From the NCBI GenBank assembly GCA_045531955.1, contig JAZSFC010000041.1:72979-136978 (forward strand): 64,000 nucleotides of DNA, in the 5' to 3' direction. Shown one piece after another: positions 8,863 through 17,100 of the stretch. The notes under the pieces were generated by a model. The model saw only the letters and a program-made list of their open reading frames with translations, was not told the origin of the DNA and did not search any database. This DNA comes from SIG299 sp045531955 (GTDB taxonomy: Bacteria; Bacillota; Clostridia; Lachnospirales; Lachnospiraceae). Numbering within the stretch: the stretch's first letter is position 1; each line of letters opens with the position of its first letter. The translations under genes were made by a program, and so were the position numbers.

Positions 8863-8891
8863 GTCTATTAAGGCCTTTCATCCTAATAGAC
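8863..8891 (-). promoter_or_regulatory. Leader hairpin upstream of sigma 3
   Basis: On the coding strand GTCTATTA and TAATAGAC form perfect 8-bp arms around GGATGAAAGGCCT, ending about 20 bases before the sigma-3 start codon and just before its ribosome binding site. The paired positions covary with the equivalent hairpin before sigma 4. Confidence 0.6.
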
Positions 8892-8940
8892 CCCAAAAGT
8901 TCCATTGCGTAACACTTTTTTTCAAAAAAATTTCAATAAT

Positions 8941-8958
8941 ATTATACCATGCAGTGCA
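8941..8958 (-). promoter_or_regulatory. Promoter candidate of the sigma-3 operon
   Basis: The coding strand reads TTGCACTGCATGGTATAAT: an extended -10 (TGGTATAAT) preceded by the near-palindrome TGCACTGCA. A weak -35 (ATGCCA) lies 17 bp upstream. The same element recurs at 10468-10486 and 12397-12415. Confidence 0.55.
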
Positions 8959-8984
8959 ATACATGGCATTAGGCATTTATTAAC

Positions 8985-9018
8985 ACGAAAAGGAGAAGCC
9001 CTATAACAGAACTTCCCC
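8985..9018 (-). terminator. Terminator after anti-sigma 4
   Basis: The coding strand forms GGGGAAG...CTTCTCC followed by CCTTTTCG, with one G-U pair. It ends the sigma-4 operon 26-59 bp past its last stop and lies next to the sigma-3 promoter. A near copy lies at 10512-10545. Confidence 0.6.
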
Positions 9019-9043
9019 GTTGCTAAATAAGATTTATCGCTTT

Positions 9044-9820
9044 TTATTTTATTGACTCGATAACTGCGTATAATTCCTCTGCGCTAACGCTTATCTGTTC
9101 AATCCCAACATAAACACCATCATAATCTATATAGAATACTCTGCCTTCCTGCTGCTCGATGAGCGATACTGTTACCTCTTCCGGCTGATACACAGGCAAA
9201 TCCGTGTCAGGACGATGTCCCCATACCATCCAAAGAAACGCAGTATCTCCGGCAATTTCAGATGCCTTCTGCACGTTCTCTGTTTCAGAAGCACTTTCCT
9301 CATTCTCTGTTTTTGGAACCGGAACGGCACTCTGTCCTCTGTCGTATGTTATACGGAGCATATGGTATCTTGTACCATCCTTCATAGTTGTTTCATAATA
9401 ACCAGCCGCACCATACTGACATCCTTCCGGCAAAGTATTCGGAATGAAACTTCCAAGCGTTTCAACAGCTCTCGCATCTTCCTCGCTGATAGCTACAGAG
9501 GTTGCATCCACAACATCCAACAAATCCACTCCCGCAGGAATGACCGCCAGAGATGCCACAACCGGATTTACACCTTCCGGCACTGTCCCCCCATGTTGCT
9601 GAACACCGCCACCGCTTTCTGGAATTCCACCGGATAATCCACGGTCAATATTCATAACTCCTATACCTACCACGAGACACAAACAAGCAGCCACAGCTCC
9701 CCACTTTACCCATGCATTTATTTTAACATTCTTCGGCTTTTTAGTATTCTCCGGCGATGATGCAGTAATAAATTTTTCGTCTACCTTTTCAAGTGCATTT
9801 AACAATTTTTCATTCTTCAT
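9044..9820 (-). CDS. Anti-sigma factor candidate 4
   Basis: The 258-residue protein starts MKNEKLLNALEKVDEKFITA and has a transmembrane segment at about 37-57 (VKWGAVAACLCLVVGIGV). A Gly/Gln/His-containing linker follows, then an extracellular domain with the fragment PEGCQYGAAGYYETTMKDGT. The cytoplasmic and membrane parts closely match candidate 3, but the extracellular domain does not. The gene overlaps sigma 4 by 4 bp and is followed by a terminator. The last stretch (GVYVGIEQISVSAEELYAVI) resembles DUF4367-type C-termini, a weak impression. The ligand or stress sensed is unknown. Confidence 0.72.
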   Translation of the reverse strand: MKNEKLLNALEKVDEKFITASSPENTKKPKNVKINAWVKWGAVAACLCLVVGIGVMNIDRGLSGGIPESGGGVQQHGGTVPEGVNPVVASLAVIPAGVDLLDVVDATSVAISEEDARAVETLGSFIPNTLPEGCQYGAAGYYETTMKDGTRYHMLRITYDRGQSAVPVPKTENEESASETENVQKASEIAGDTAFLWMVWGHRPDTDLPVYQPEEVTVSLIEQQEGRVFYIDYDGVYVGIEQISVSAEELYAVIESIK

Positions 9821-10377
9821 AATATGATACCTTCTTTCTCTAAGAGTTGCTTTAACTTACTTCTGCTACGAGATAAAATCATTTTAACTTTACTTTCGCC
9901 CATTGCAAAATCGTCCGCAATCTCTTTGATAGGACTCATATACCAATACCGTCTCATAAAGATTTTCATTTTTTCTTCCGGTAAATCATCCAAGAAACGG
10001 TTCAGCACTTCCACCAATATTTTTTCCTCTACTGCCTGTTCCGTACTTTCAGCAGCCGGAACACATTCAAGTAATTCATCAAGCACAAGTTCAGTCTGTC
10101 CTTCTCCTCGCTTCTGTCTGTTGTAATACTTGTATCGGTTTAGTGCAAGGTTGCGTGTGATTTTGCCAAGATAAGTCGATAACTTGCTCGGATATTGCGG
10201 TGGTATGGTCTGCCATGCTTTTAAGTATGTATCATTTACGCATTCTTCACTGTCCTGAATGTTATACAAAATGTTGTATGCAATGTAATGACAATACTTG
10301 CCATACTTATCCGCAGTTTCCGATATAGCAGTTTCTGAGCGCTCGTTATACAATTCTAAAATCTGCTTATCGTCCAT
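9817..10377 (-). CDS. ECF-type RNA polymerase sigma factor 4
   Basis: A 186-residue paralogue of sigma 3, with region 2 (DSEECVNDTYLKAWQTIPPQ, LGKITRNLALNRYKYY) and region 4 (IKEIADDFAMGESKVKMILS). Many of its differences from sigma 3 are in the recognition helix of region 4, so promoter preference may have shifted. The start ATG 10377 follows GGAAAGGAGAG. A covarying hairpin at 10396-10424 and an extended -10 promoter candidate lie upstream. The operon has two genes: sigma 4 and its membrane partner at 9044. Confidence 0.9.
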   Translation of the reverse strand: MDDKQILELYNERSETAISETADKYGKYCHYIAYNILYNIQDSEECVNDTYLKAWQTIPPQYPSKLSTYLGKITRNLALNRYKYYNRQKRGEGQTELVLDELLECVPAAESTEQAVEEKILVEVLNRFLDDLPEEKMKIFMRRYWYMSPIKEIADDFAMGESKVKMILSRSRSKLKQLLEKEGIIL

Positions 10378-10395
10378 CTTCTCTCTCCTTTCCTT

Positions 10396-10424
10396 GTGTA
10401 TTAAGGCCTTTCATCCTAATACAC
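10396..10424 (-). promoter_or_regulatory. Leader hairpin upstream of sigma 4
   Basis: Coding-strand arms GTGTATTA and TAATACAC flank GGATGAAAGGCCT. Compared with the sigma-3 hairpin, the third base of the left arm changed C to G and its partner changed G to C, which keeps the pairing. Confidence 0.6.
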
Positions 10425-10467
10425 AACAAACTCTTAGCTACGTCACACTTTTATAAAAATTATTTAT

Positions 10468-10486
10468 ATTATACCATGCAGTGCAA
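10468..10486 (-). promoter_or_regulatory. Promoter candidate of the sigma-4 operon
   Basis: Identical to the sigma-3 element: TTGCACTGCATGGTATAAT on the coding strand, with an extended -10. The surrounding ~45 bp are also conserved with 8938-8985. Confidence 0.55.
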
Positions 10487-10511
10487 TACATGCATTAGGC
10501 ATTTATTAACA

Positions 10512-10545
10512 CGAAAAGGAGAAGCTCCTAACAGAACCTCTCCTT
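10512..10545 (-). terminator. Terminator after the small membrane gene at 10558
   Basis: On the coding strand GGAGAGG...CTTCTCC is followed by TTTTCG, with a G-U pair in the stem. It closes the sigma-5 operon and duplicates the arrangement at 8985-9018. Confidence 0.55.
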
Positions 10546-10557
10546 GTCAAATTGCCT

Positions 10558-10803
10558 TTAACCTCCAAATGCCGTATTCGGTACTATCTTTCCTGTCATT
10601 GCCATTACTGCTATCGTTAATGCAATAAGCAGTATGATAACCCACTTAATAATACGCTTCTTTTCTTTTTTTCTTATGATACTTGCAATAGACATTCCCG
10701 CAGAAATAACTACCGCAATCCATCCACCACACAGAAGTATTAAATACAGAAATTCCGGTACTACCAACCAAAAACTACGTTGAAAATATATTCCATATTT
10801 CAT
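10558..10803 (-). CDS. Small two-segment membrane protein (81 aa)
   Basis: The frame can start upstream at 10851 inside the anti-sigma gene, but ATG 10803 follows GGGAGTG and starts MKYGIYFQRSFWLVV. Hydrophobic segments are at about 14-40 and 52-72, separated by a basic loop (RKKEKKRIIK), which implies both termini outside under the positive-inside rule. It lies 22 bp after anti-sigma 5, with a terminator after it, so it is the third gene of that operon. No family is recognised. Confidence 0.65.
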   Translation of the reverse strand: MKYGIYFQRSFWLVVPEFLYLILLCGGWIAVVISAGMSIASIIRKKEKKRIIKWVIILLIALTIAVMAMTGKIVPNTAFGG

Positions 10804-10825
10804 AGCACTCACTCCCATAAAGCAC

Positions 10826-11746
10826 TTACTTAATATCCATATTCGCTTCAAACCAAAGTTTCAGTTCCGGTGTAACCGTATGATATGCCATAGCATGAGT
10901 ACACTCCAAAAATCCATAGTTCGGATAATACTGTAAATAGAACCGGAAACCATCCTTTGTTTCTACTCTGATGATATGCAAATCATCAGCAAATGCGTTA
11001 TGTGCTTCTGGTTGCTTTTCTTCCGGAATACCATCAAAAACAATACTTTGGAATTCATCATTACCCATACTGATAAACCTTGTAATATCTGTAGTCAGTG
11101 CGTAAAACTCCTCTATTGCGTCTGGCTCGGTAATCTCTGCTCCCGTAACCTTTCCACGGTTCCAATCGGTCTCTGCAATAGACACAATATCCGATGCACC
11201 GGAAATACCAAAGAAACGATATGTTTCTGCAAGGTCTGTGTACGCATCCTTATCATCCGGGAAATAAGTTCTGTTAAACAAAGCTACCATATAGTTATCT
11301 CCGTCACGAAGAATGTACACTGCCCTTGTTGGAGCCGGAGCATATTGGAATAATTCTGTATCAGTCTCCTTAATCGTCTCCTGATAATCTACTGAACCAC
11401 CCATTTCAAGATATGCCACATGCTCTCCTGCCAAATCCTCAGTGATTTCGGATGGCAACCCCGCACGTTTCAACGCATCTTCCGCATAACAGCATTGGTA
11501 TAATGCCCCTTGGAAGTAAATAAGTGCTGGTTCAGCCGGAACCCCGTCTTGAAAATCTCCGCCACCTTTGGCATTAAATATATTATTTGCCAACGGAACA
11601 AGCACACCTATCAACAAACACAAGCAAGCAGCCATTGCTCCCCACTTCATCCATACAGAAGATTTCTTTTTCTTCCGGACTTCGCTACGTTCTAATATAT
11701 CATCATCTATTTGGTTCATGCTCTGATACAAATCTTTTCTATTCAC
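10826..11746 (-). CDS. Anti-sigma factor candidate 5
   Basis: The 306-residue protein begins at GTG 11746 (preceded by AAGGAGGGATATTT) and overlaps sigma 5 by 8 bp. Its N-terminus, MNRKDLYQSMNQIDDDILER, is followed by KKKK and a transmembrane segment at about 31-52 containing MKWGAMAACLCLLIGV. The extracellular domain of ~250 residues includes ALIYFQGALYQCCYAEDALK and ends in a region (FRFYLQYYPNYGFLECTHAM) I cannot place. Two adjacent cysteines (QCCY) and a later one might form disulfides. The sensing role is inferred. Confidence 0.72.
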   Translation of the reverse strand: MNRKDLYQSMNQIDDDILERSEVRKKKKSSVWMKWGAMAACLCLLIGVLVPLANNIFNAKGGGDFQDGVPAEPALIYFQGALYQCCYAEDALKRAGLPSEITEDLAGEHVAYLEMGGSVDYQETIKETDTELFQYAPAPTRAVYILRDGDNYMVALFNRTYFPDDKDAYTDLAETYRFFGISGASDIVSIAETDWNRGKVTGAEITEPDAIEEFYALTTDITRFISMGNDEFQSIVFDGIPEEKQPEAHNAFADDLHIIRVETKDGFRFYLQYYPNYGFLECTHAMAYHTVTPELKLWFEANMDIK

Positions 11747-12302
11747 TGAAATATCCCTCCTTTTCGAGTTGTGCTTTCAGCTTCTTGCGGGTTCTGCTCA
11801 AAACTACCATTACATTATTGTCGGTCATGCCATATCTCTTTGCAATCGTTGATACAGGCTCCGTAAAGAAATAACGGCGAACAAATACATTTCCTTCCCG
11901 TTCCGGCAATTCCCGGACAAATAACCGGATGCACTGCTCCAACTCTTTTGCAAGGTATTCCTTTTCTGTATCTGACTCATTTGCAATACACTCTGCCAAT
12001 TCGTCCAAAACAAGGTGTATCTCTCCACCACCACGCTTCTCTGCACTCCGGGCATTGAAACGGTTAAAGGAAAGATTACGAGTGATTTTCGCAAGAAACA
12101 TACGAAGCATATTAGGTCTTTGAGGTGGCATTGCATTCCAAGCACTAAGCCACGTATCATTCACGCACTCCTCCGAGTCCTCTCTGTTATGTAAAATATT
12201 ATCTGCAATGGCAAAACAATAAGAACCATACTTGCTATCGGTCTCTTTTATTGCATCTGCATTTCGCTGAAAATAAAGTTCTACAATCTGATTATCCTCC
12301 AT
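11739..12302 (-). CDS. ECF-type RNA polymerase sigma factor 5
   Basis: A 187-residue sigma factor with region 2 (DSEECVNDTWLSAWNAMPPQ, LAKITRNLSFNRFNAR) and region 4 (VSTIAKRYGMTDNNVMVVLS). The start ATG 12302 follows GAAAGGAGG. It belongs with the other four but is closer to sigma 1 and 2 in the leader region, which has ATAGTGAAGGGCTCTT. It heads the operon sigma 5, anti-sigma 5, small membrane protein. An inverted repeat AAACCTT-AC-AAGGTTT lies upstream (about 12364-12380). Confidence 0.9.
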   Translation of the reverse strand: MEDNQIVELYFQRNADAIKETDSKYGSYCFAIADNILHNREDSEECVNDTWLSAWNAMPPQRPNMLRMFLAKITRNLSFNRFNARSAEKRGGGEIHLVLDELAECIANESDTEKEYLAKELEQCIRLFVRELPEREGNVFVRRYFFTEPVSTIAKRYGMTDNNVMVVLSRTRKKLKAQLEKEGYFSE

Positions 12303-12396
12303 GCAATACCTCCTTTCGTTGTTCTAAAGAGCCCTTCACTATATAAGACAGGAAATGACATGGAAACCTTACAAGGTTTTGAAAAAATTTATATTT

Positions 12397-12415
12397 ATTA
12401 TATCATGCAGTGCAA
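12397..12415 (-). promoter_or_regulatory. Promoter candidate of the sigma-5 operon
   Basis: The coding strand reads TTGCACTGCATGATATAAT, one base different from the elements before sigma 3 and 4, with a weak -35 (ATGTCA) 17 bp upstream. Confidence 0.55.
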
Positions 12416-12449
12416 GATATGACATTAACCATTTCTTAACAGACAAATA

Positions 12450-12469
12450 GGGAAGTCACTCGACCTCCC
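12450..12469 (-). terminator. Terminator overlapping the end of the gene at 12456
   Basis: Coding strand GGGAGGTC-GAGT-GACTTCCC followed by TATTTG. The stem includes the last codons of the gene. It has only a weak T tract. Confidence 0.45.
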
Positions 12470-13286
12470 CACCCTCGCTCCATTTCCTAATTTCCTCAGT
12501 AAATTCTTCCGGATGCTGTACCCAATACTCTACCTTATCCATCGGTACACCCAGCTCACGAAGCTTCAATGTAAAAATGCTTTTCCAATATTCTTCAGGT
12601 TCATTTTCGCCCTGCCAATTCAGATATTCCACAAAATCATCCAAGGAAAATCCTATATCCGCCTGTGCTTTTTCTTCCGGTGTCATATTCTCCAATGCTT
12701 CCAATTTTTCTTTAATCTCTTGCCATTCCATTTTAGACCAATCCCGGCTCCACTCTGTCGGTTCCTCCGTCTCTTTCATATCTTTTACTATCAGTCTTGC
12801 ATAATCACGTACAAGCATCCAATACTCATACTCCATATCTCCAAAACGATCCGTCAATTCTTCTCCGATAAAAGGCTCATTCTCCACATCCACATGGAAT
12901 ACAAAAACTTTCCCGGTATCACTGAAACGCTTGATAGCAAAATACTTTTTATCAGTTATATTGCCCTCTTTTACCATATACAATACATACGCCCGGATAA
13001 CATCATTTATCCTTTGGTTATACTCCGGAAAGTTTATCTGTATTATCTGCACTCCTCCACGCTCCAACTTATCCACGGTAAAATCATTCTCCGTATAAGG
13101 ATACTCCAACTCGTCCTGCACACACATGGTAGCATACAAATCATGTACTAGGTTGTTTCCATCCTCACAAAGTGCATGAAACATCGCATTTTGTTCCTCC
13201 TCGGTTCCCCCGTAAAGAACCCTCGGAAACAACATCTCAAAAAGCTCAATTCTCAGTCTGTCATAATCGGTGTACATCTCATTCAT
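12456..13286 (-). CDS. Uncharacterised acidic protein (276 aa)
   Basis: The start ATG 13286 follows AAGGGGAATTGACA and overlaps the previous gene by 8 bp; an in-frame TTG two codons earlier is less likely. The protein has no signal or membrane segment, is rich in Glu, Tyr and Trp and mostly helical in appearance. It contains VFVFHVDVENEPFIGEELTD and a C-terminal acidic region (TPEEKAQADIGFSLDDFVEY). I do not recognise the family. It forms an operon with the 90-residue protein upstream, divergent from an XRE regulator, which is the usual arrangement for a regulated accessory function on a mobile element. Confidence 0.7.
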   Translation of the reverse strand: MNEMYTDYDRLRIELFEMLFPRVLYGGTEEEQNAMFHALCEDGNNLVHDLYATMCVQDELEYPYTENDFTVDKLERGGVQIIQINFPEYNQRINDVIRAYVLYMVKEGNITDKKYFAIKRFSDTGKVFVFHVDVENEPFIGEELTDRFGDMEYEYWMLVRDYARLIVKDMKETEEPTEWSRDWSKMEWQEIKEKLEALENMTPEEKAQADIGFSLDDFVEYLNWQGENEPEEYWKSIFTLKLRELGVPMDKVEYWVQHPEEFTEEIRKWSEGGEVE

Positions 13287-13551
13287 TGTCAATTCCCCTT
13301 CCGTAATCGTACATTCTAAAGGCTATGATTTTCATAATATCAAACATATTGTTGATAATAACCTCTACCTCTTGACATTCCTCCTCTTGTAATAGCTCGC
13401 ATACTTTACGGTTCGCTTGGTAAACCTGTTCATAGAGCTGATAACACTCCGTTCCTTCCGCAAACTCGTTTATAATGCCACGTTCTTTCACCGTCATGTA
13501 GCTTTCTTCAATAGAGCCGCATACTAATTCGTAAATTTTACCTTTTTCCAC
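13279..13551 (-). CDS. Small helical protein (90 aa), first gene of regulated operon
   Basis: GTG 13551 with GGGAG at seven bases gives VEKGKIYELVCGSIEES; a longer frame to 13572 begins inside the operator. It has no hydrophobic segment and looks all-helical, with paired Glu/Leu/Ile heptads (YQLYEQVYQANRKVCELLQE, then EVEVIINNMFDIMKIIAFRM). The size and helix pattern recall DUF6809-like small proteins, but I am not certain. Its stop overlaps the start of the 276-residue gene. It is expressed from the promoter between it and the XRE gene. Confidence 0.62.
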   Translation of the reverse strand: MEKGKIYELVCGSIEESYMTVKERGIINEFAEGTECYQLYEQVYQANRKVCELLQEEECQEVEVIINNMFDIMKIIAFRMYDYGRGIDNE

Positions 13552-13563
13552 AGTATCTCTCCC

Positions 13564-13638
13564 TTGTCTCACTTTTACAACCGATTTTACCTTTACTTTC
13601 GACTAAAATCAATATAAATGGTGCAAAAAGTGAGACAA
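13564..13638. promoter_or_regulatory. Divergent promoter region with 13-bp inverted repeat operator
   Basis: TTGTCTCACTTTT (13564-13576) and AAAAGTGAGACAA (13626-13638) are perfect inverted copies. Between them, on the minus strand, a promoter with -35 TTGATT (13607-13612), a 17-bp spacer and -10 TAAAAT (13584-13589) would drive the operon at 13551. The plus-strand promoter for the XRE gene probably uses TATAAA near 13613. The adjacent XRE protein is the likely ligand. Confidence 0.6.
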
Positions 13639-13674
13639 ACTTATTGACATAATTCGACAGAAAGGAAGATTATC

Positions 13675-13920
13675 ATGCCAAAACCCCGCACATCTTCTGG
13701 CGATAAGAATTTAATAAGTGAACGCCTGATAGAATTGCGTAAGCAACACAATCTTTCTCAGCGTGACTTATCGCACAGACTCCAGCTTGCCGGATACGAC
13801 ATCGACAAGAATGTAATTACAAGAATTGAAACCAACAAACGCTATGTAACAGACATTGAGTTACAGGCTCTCTCCGAGATTTTTGGTGTCACTTGCGACT
13901 ACTTAATCAAAGGAATTTAA
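13675..13920 (+). CDS. XRE-family helix-turn-helix regulator (81 aa)
   Basis: A compact Cro/CI-type DNA-binding protein: LISERLIELRKQHNLSQRDL forms the first helices, the recognition region includes DKNVITRIETNKRYVTDIEL, and it ends with FGVTCDYLIKGI as is usual for the family. There is no sensory domain. ATG 13675 follows AAAGGAAG. It is the only plus-strand gene in the element and is divergent from the operon at 13551. It probably binds the inverted repeat between them and represses one or both sides. Confidence 0.85.
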   Translation: MPKPRTSSGDKNLISERLIELRKQHNLSQRDLSHRLQLAGYDIDKNVITRIETNKRYVTDIELQALSEIFGVTCDYLIKGI

Positions 13921-13924
13921 TTAT

Positions 13925-13980
13925 GTAACAAAAAAGTGGGTAGTCAGCCTTTTGCGGCCAACTACCCACTTTTCTGTTAC
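13925..13980. terminator. Bidirectional terminator between XRE gene and TTRAP-like gene
   Basis: AAAAGTGGGTAGT and ACTACCCACTTTT pair perfectly over 13 bp with A/T tracts on both sides, and GTAACA/TGTTAC extend the symmetry. It can stop both converging transcripts and marks the border between the transfer module and the sigma cargo. Confidence 0.85.
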
Positions 13981-14186
13981 ATATCCTCTGCCGGCTCTAA
14001 CACAAGCTCCACAAACTGCTCGTCTGTCATATTCTCCAGCTTATTCAAAACCTGTTCTGTCAACTCCTCCATTTCGCTGTCCTTTAACAAAGGCTGCACA
14101 CGCTTTATATCAGCTATCATGGCTCCTCTGTCCTTCCCATCGAACACGCATAATAAATTGATTTCTTCCACTGTTAAATTACCCAT
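13977..14186 (-). CDS. Putative transposon-transfer assisting protein (TTRAP-like)
   Basis: The 69-residue protein starts at ATG 14186 (GGGAG upstream; an upstream extension overlaps the previous gene). The sequence NLTVEEINLLCVFDGKDRGA, followed by EEL-x5-LNKLENMTDEQF, fits the TTRAP family found only on Tn1549/CTn-like elements. Its job in transfer is not established. It is the last gene of the long transfer operon, with its stop inside the bidirectional terminator. Confidence 0.75.
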   Translation of the reverse strand: MGNLTVEEINLLCVFDGKDRGAMIADIKRVQPLLKDSEMEELTEQVLNKLENMTDEQFVELVLEPAEDM

Positions 14187-14190
14187 ATGT

Positions 14191-17100
14191 TTACATCTCC
14201 CTCTGTGATTTCTTTTCAGTTTCTTTTTCTGCCATGAGCTTGTTGCCTTTCTCACGCTGTTCAATCTGTGCTTTTTTCTCTGCCAACTTTTCCTTTACGG
14301 AAATTCTGCTCTGCATACGTTCCTGCTCTTTCTTGCCCGTACCGTTATTCAGCACATTATCCACCATGTTATAATTGGTTTCCTCAAGTTCCTCCACCTT
14401 GGCAAGTGGCTTATACTCTGCCAGCCTGTCAAGAAGTGCCTTTGCTTCCCTTGCGGTCTGTACTGCTTGGCTGTCATCAATCTCTGTACCCTTGCCGAAA
14501 ATATCTGCAATTCCACCTCTAACACCTTCAGAAATAACCGCATTGAGAAAATCATTGATATACTGCGTGTTACCGCTTCTGATGTCCTCCGCCATATTCA
14601 AAACCTGTACCTCACGGTCATCCACGGTGTCATTGTAGTGGTATGTATCAAAGTCATAAGCAAATTGGTCTATCTCCGCAGCCAGCTTTTCCGCATCATC
14701 TACCTGTCTGCTCTCCTCCGGTTGCCACCATTTTTCAAGGGAACCTCTGACCTCCATATCCGATAACTGCTCTATCAGTTCCGAAATCAGTGCCATAGCC
14801 TTTTGATTGCCTGTAATATCCGGTACATATTCAAGCATTTCCAAATCAACAACCTTGCCCGATACTATATCCATCTCCACATCCTCAAAGAGCTCTGCAC
14901 CTTCCGTATGAATATGAATGCCTATGCTTGGAATACCATTCATTCGCTCCGGTGGTATCTCATTGAATAATCGGACAGCTTCCTCTACGGTTTCTATTCC
15001 CTCATGGAACTCTCCAAGGTTATGAAATTCCCCACACTCCGCAACCGTCAAGGTAACAACTGTTTCTTTCTGCTCCGCTTCTGTCACAGTTTCTTTCTGC
15101 ATAGTTTCCCGCTTCTCTGCAAGATAGCTTTCCACTCCCGGAAGATAGGTTGCAAGTGTTCCCGTCTTTCCCTCTGTAATCGGGTTAATATCCACAGGCA
15201 CACCACCGATTGATAGTCCGCTTTCATTTAGAAGATTGAAAAATTCATCTTCCCTAACAGAACCCTTATACTCAACCACCACATCAAGGTCTGAACCCTC
15301 CTGCTCCAAACCTCTGCATCGGCTTCCTGATACTACAACATCTATAATCTCCGCATCTATATCCTCCACATCAATCATGGATTGCACATGGGCATATACC
15401 GTAGCTTCCACATCATTTTGTGTCTGTCCGTTAATTTCTTGGAACATTTCCTCGGTCTTTGCCTTAAAATTCGCTACCGTCTGACGGGCTTCCATGGCAG
15501 CCTGTTCCACAGCTTCTCCCTTTTCCGTCAGCTCCTCATAATCCACCGGAATACGTTTGTCCGTAGACTTTACTCCCATATCCTCTAAAATGTCCTTTAA
15601 GGCTACGTGAATGGATATATCCGGATTATCATATACCCCACCGTCAAACAGTGAGTAATCCGCATTATAAATGGAGTAGTCGTAGCCACCTTCACAGCAC
15701 TGTATACTGACAAATTTATCGTTAATGGCAAATGCCATCTGCTCCGGCTCGTTTAGTGCAAAATACGGATTATCCCATCTTTCAAGCGGAATATCCTCAA
15801 CGATGTGTCTCTGGTTGGCTGTCGGCATAAGGTGTTCCATTTTTCCCTGTTCGTAAAGCGTATCGAAACGATCCATGTACATGGAAGCGTCTTCGATACC
15901 TGTGCTATGGAGATGATGTTCAAATCTTCGCTTTACAAAGTCCTTTACTTCCTCCGGTGTCATATCCCTGTGTACCCTTACCTTATCCACCAGCTCATTA
16001 CACAAAATCTGCAAATCGTCCATGAAACGGTTGCTCTGCGTTGCTTCGCTGCTATGGGTAAAATCAAGGCTGAGTACATTTTCATTATTTCTTGCATGGA
16101 TAACATCAAATTCAATGCCATGCACATTAAAACCGAGGGTAGTCCTTGCCTTATCCTCCGTATCACTAAACTGTGCATCCTTCTCCCGGTATGCCTTAAA
16201 CTGCTCCAGAGCTTCACTAAAGCTGTCAAATCGCTCTAAATCGCTTCTCTCCGGGCTGTTCTCCGCCCAAGTGGATAAATCGGCAATGACATAGTAGGAA
16301 ACCTTGTCATTTTCCATATCCATGTGCTTCTGCAATGCCCTTGCTTCCATGATGCACTCAAGCTGTGCTTTTCCGTTTACCATGTAAGAGCCGATGCTAT
16401 TTTCCTTATTGTGTGGCAGATTGGCAACCTCACGTTCCACCTCATAAAGTGCCTGTGCCGCTTCCTCATAAGTGTCATACTGCACTCCTGCAGGTGTGAT
16501 GTCCTTGATACCGTTCTGCAACCAAAGGAGCCGGAAATCCCTGTCTCCATACGGGTCATCTATGGCGAAATAATTCTGTCCCAAGTCAAGCTCCGTCACA
16601 TCCCGCCATTCATTGTAATTCACAAGAAAAACTGCGTTTTCCCTTTCCGGCTCTTCCCCGGCATGTTCTTTTGCAATTTCTCCAAGCACTTCCATTGTTT
16701 CATCAATCACGGAAGTCTGCTCCGCCTGTCTCTCCGGCACAACCTCCGGTATAAACTCAGGCACTTCTTTATATCCCACAGAGTCCACAAAATGGAACGT
16801 ATTCTCTCCGTTCTGATGAAGCACCACCACATCACTGACCGATAAGGAATGTCCTCTAAAATCCTCCGGGTGGTCTAAATTAAATCTCACATAAATGTCC
16901 TCAAGGCTTGTACCTTCCTCCAGAGGTGCGGTATAAACCAAATCGTAATTCTCTCTTGTGATTGCAATACCCTTCATTTCAAGAAAATCAGAGTTCATAA
17001 AGTGAATATCCCTTGCCTGTGGACTGTCATTAAGCTGATAAATGCCAAACTGATTGTTGCTGCCATACAAAAGCTGTGCTTCCCTGTTGGCAGAACTCTC

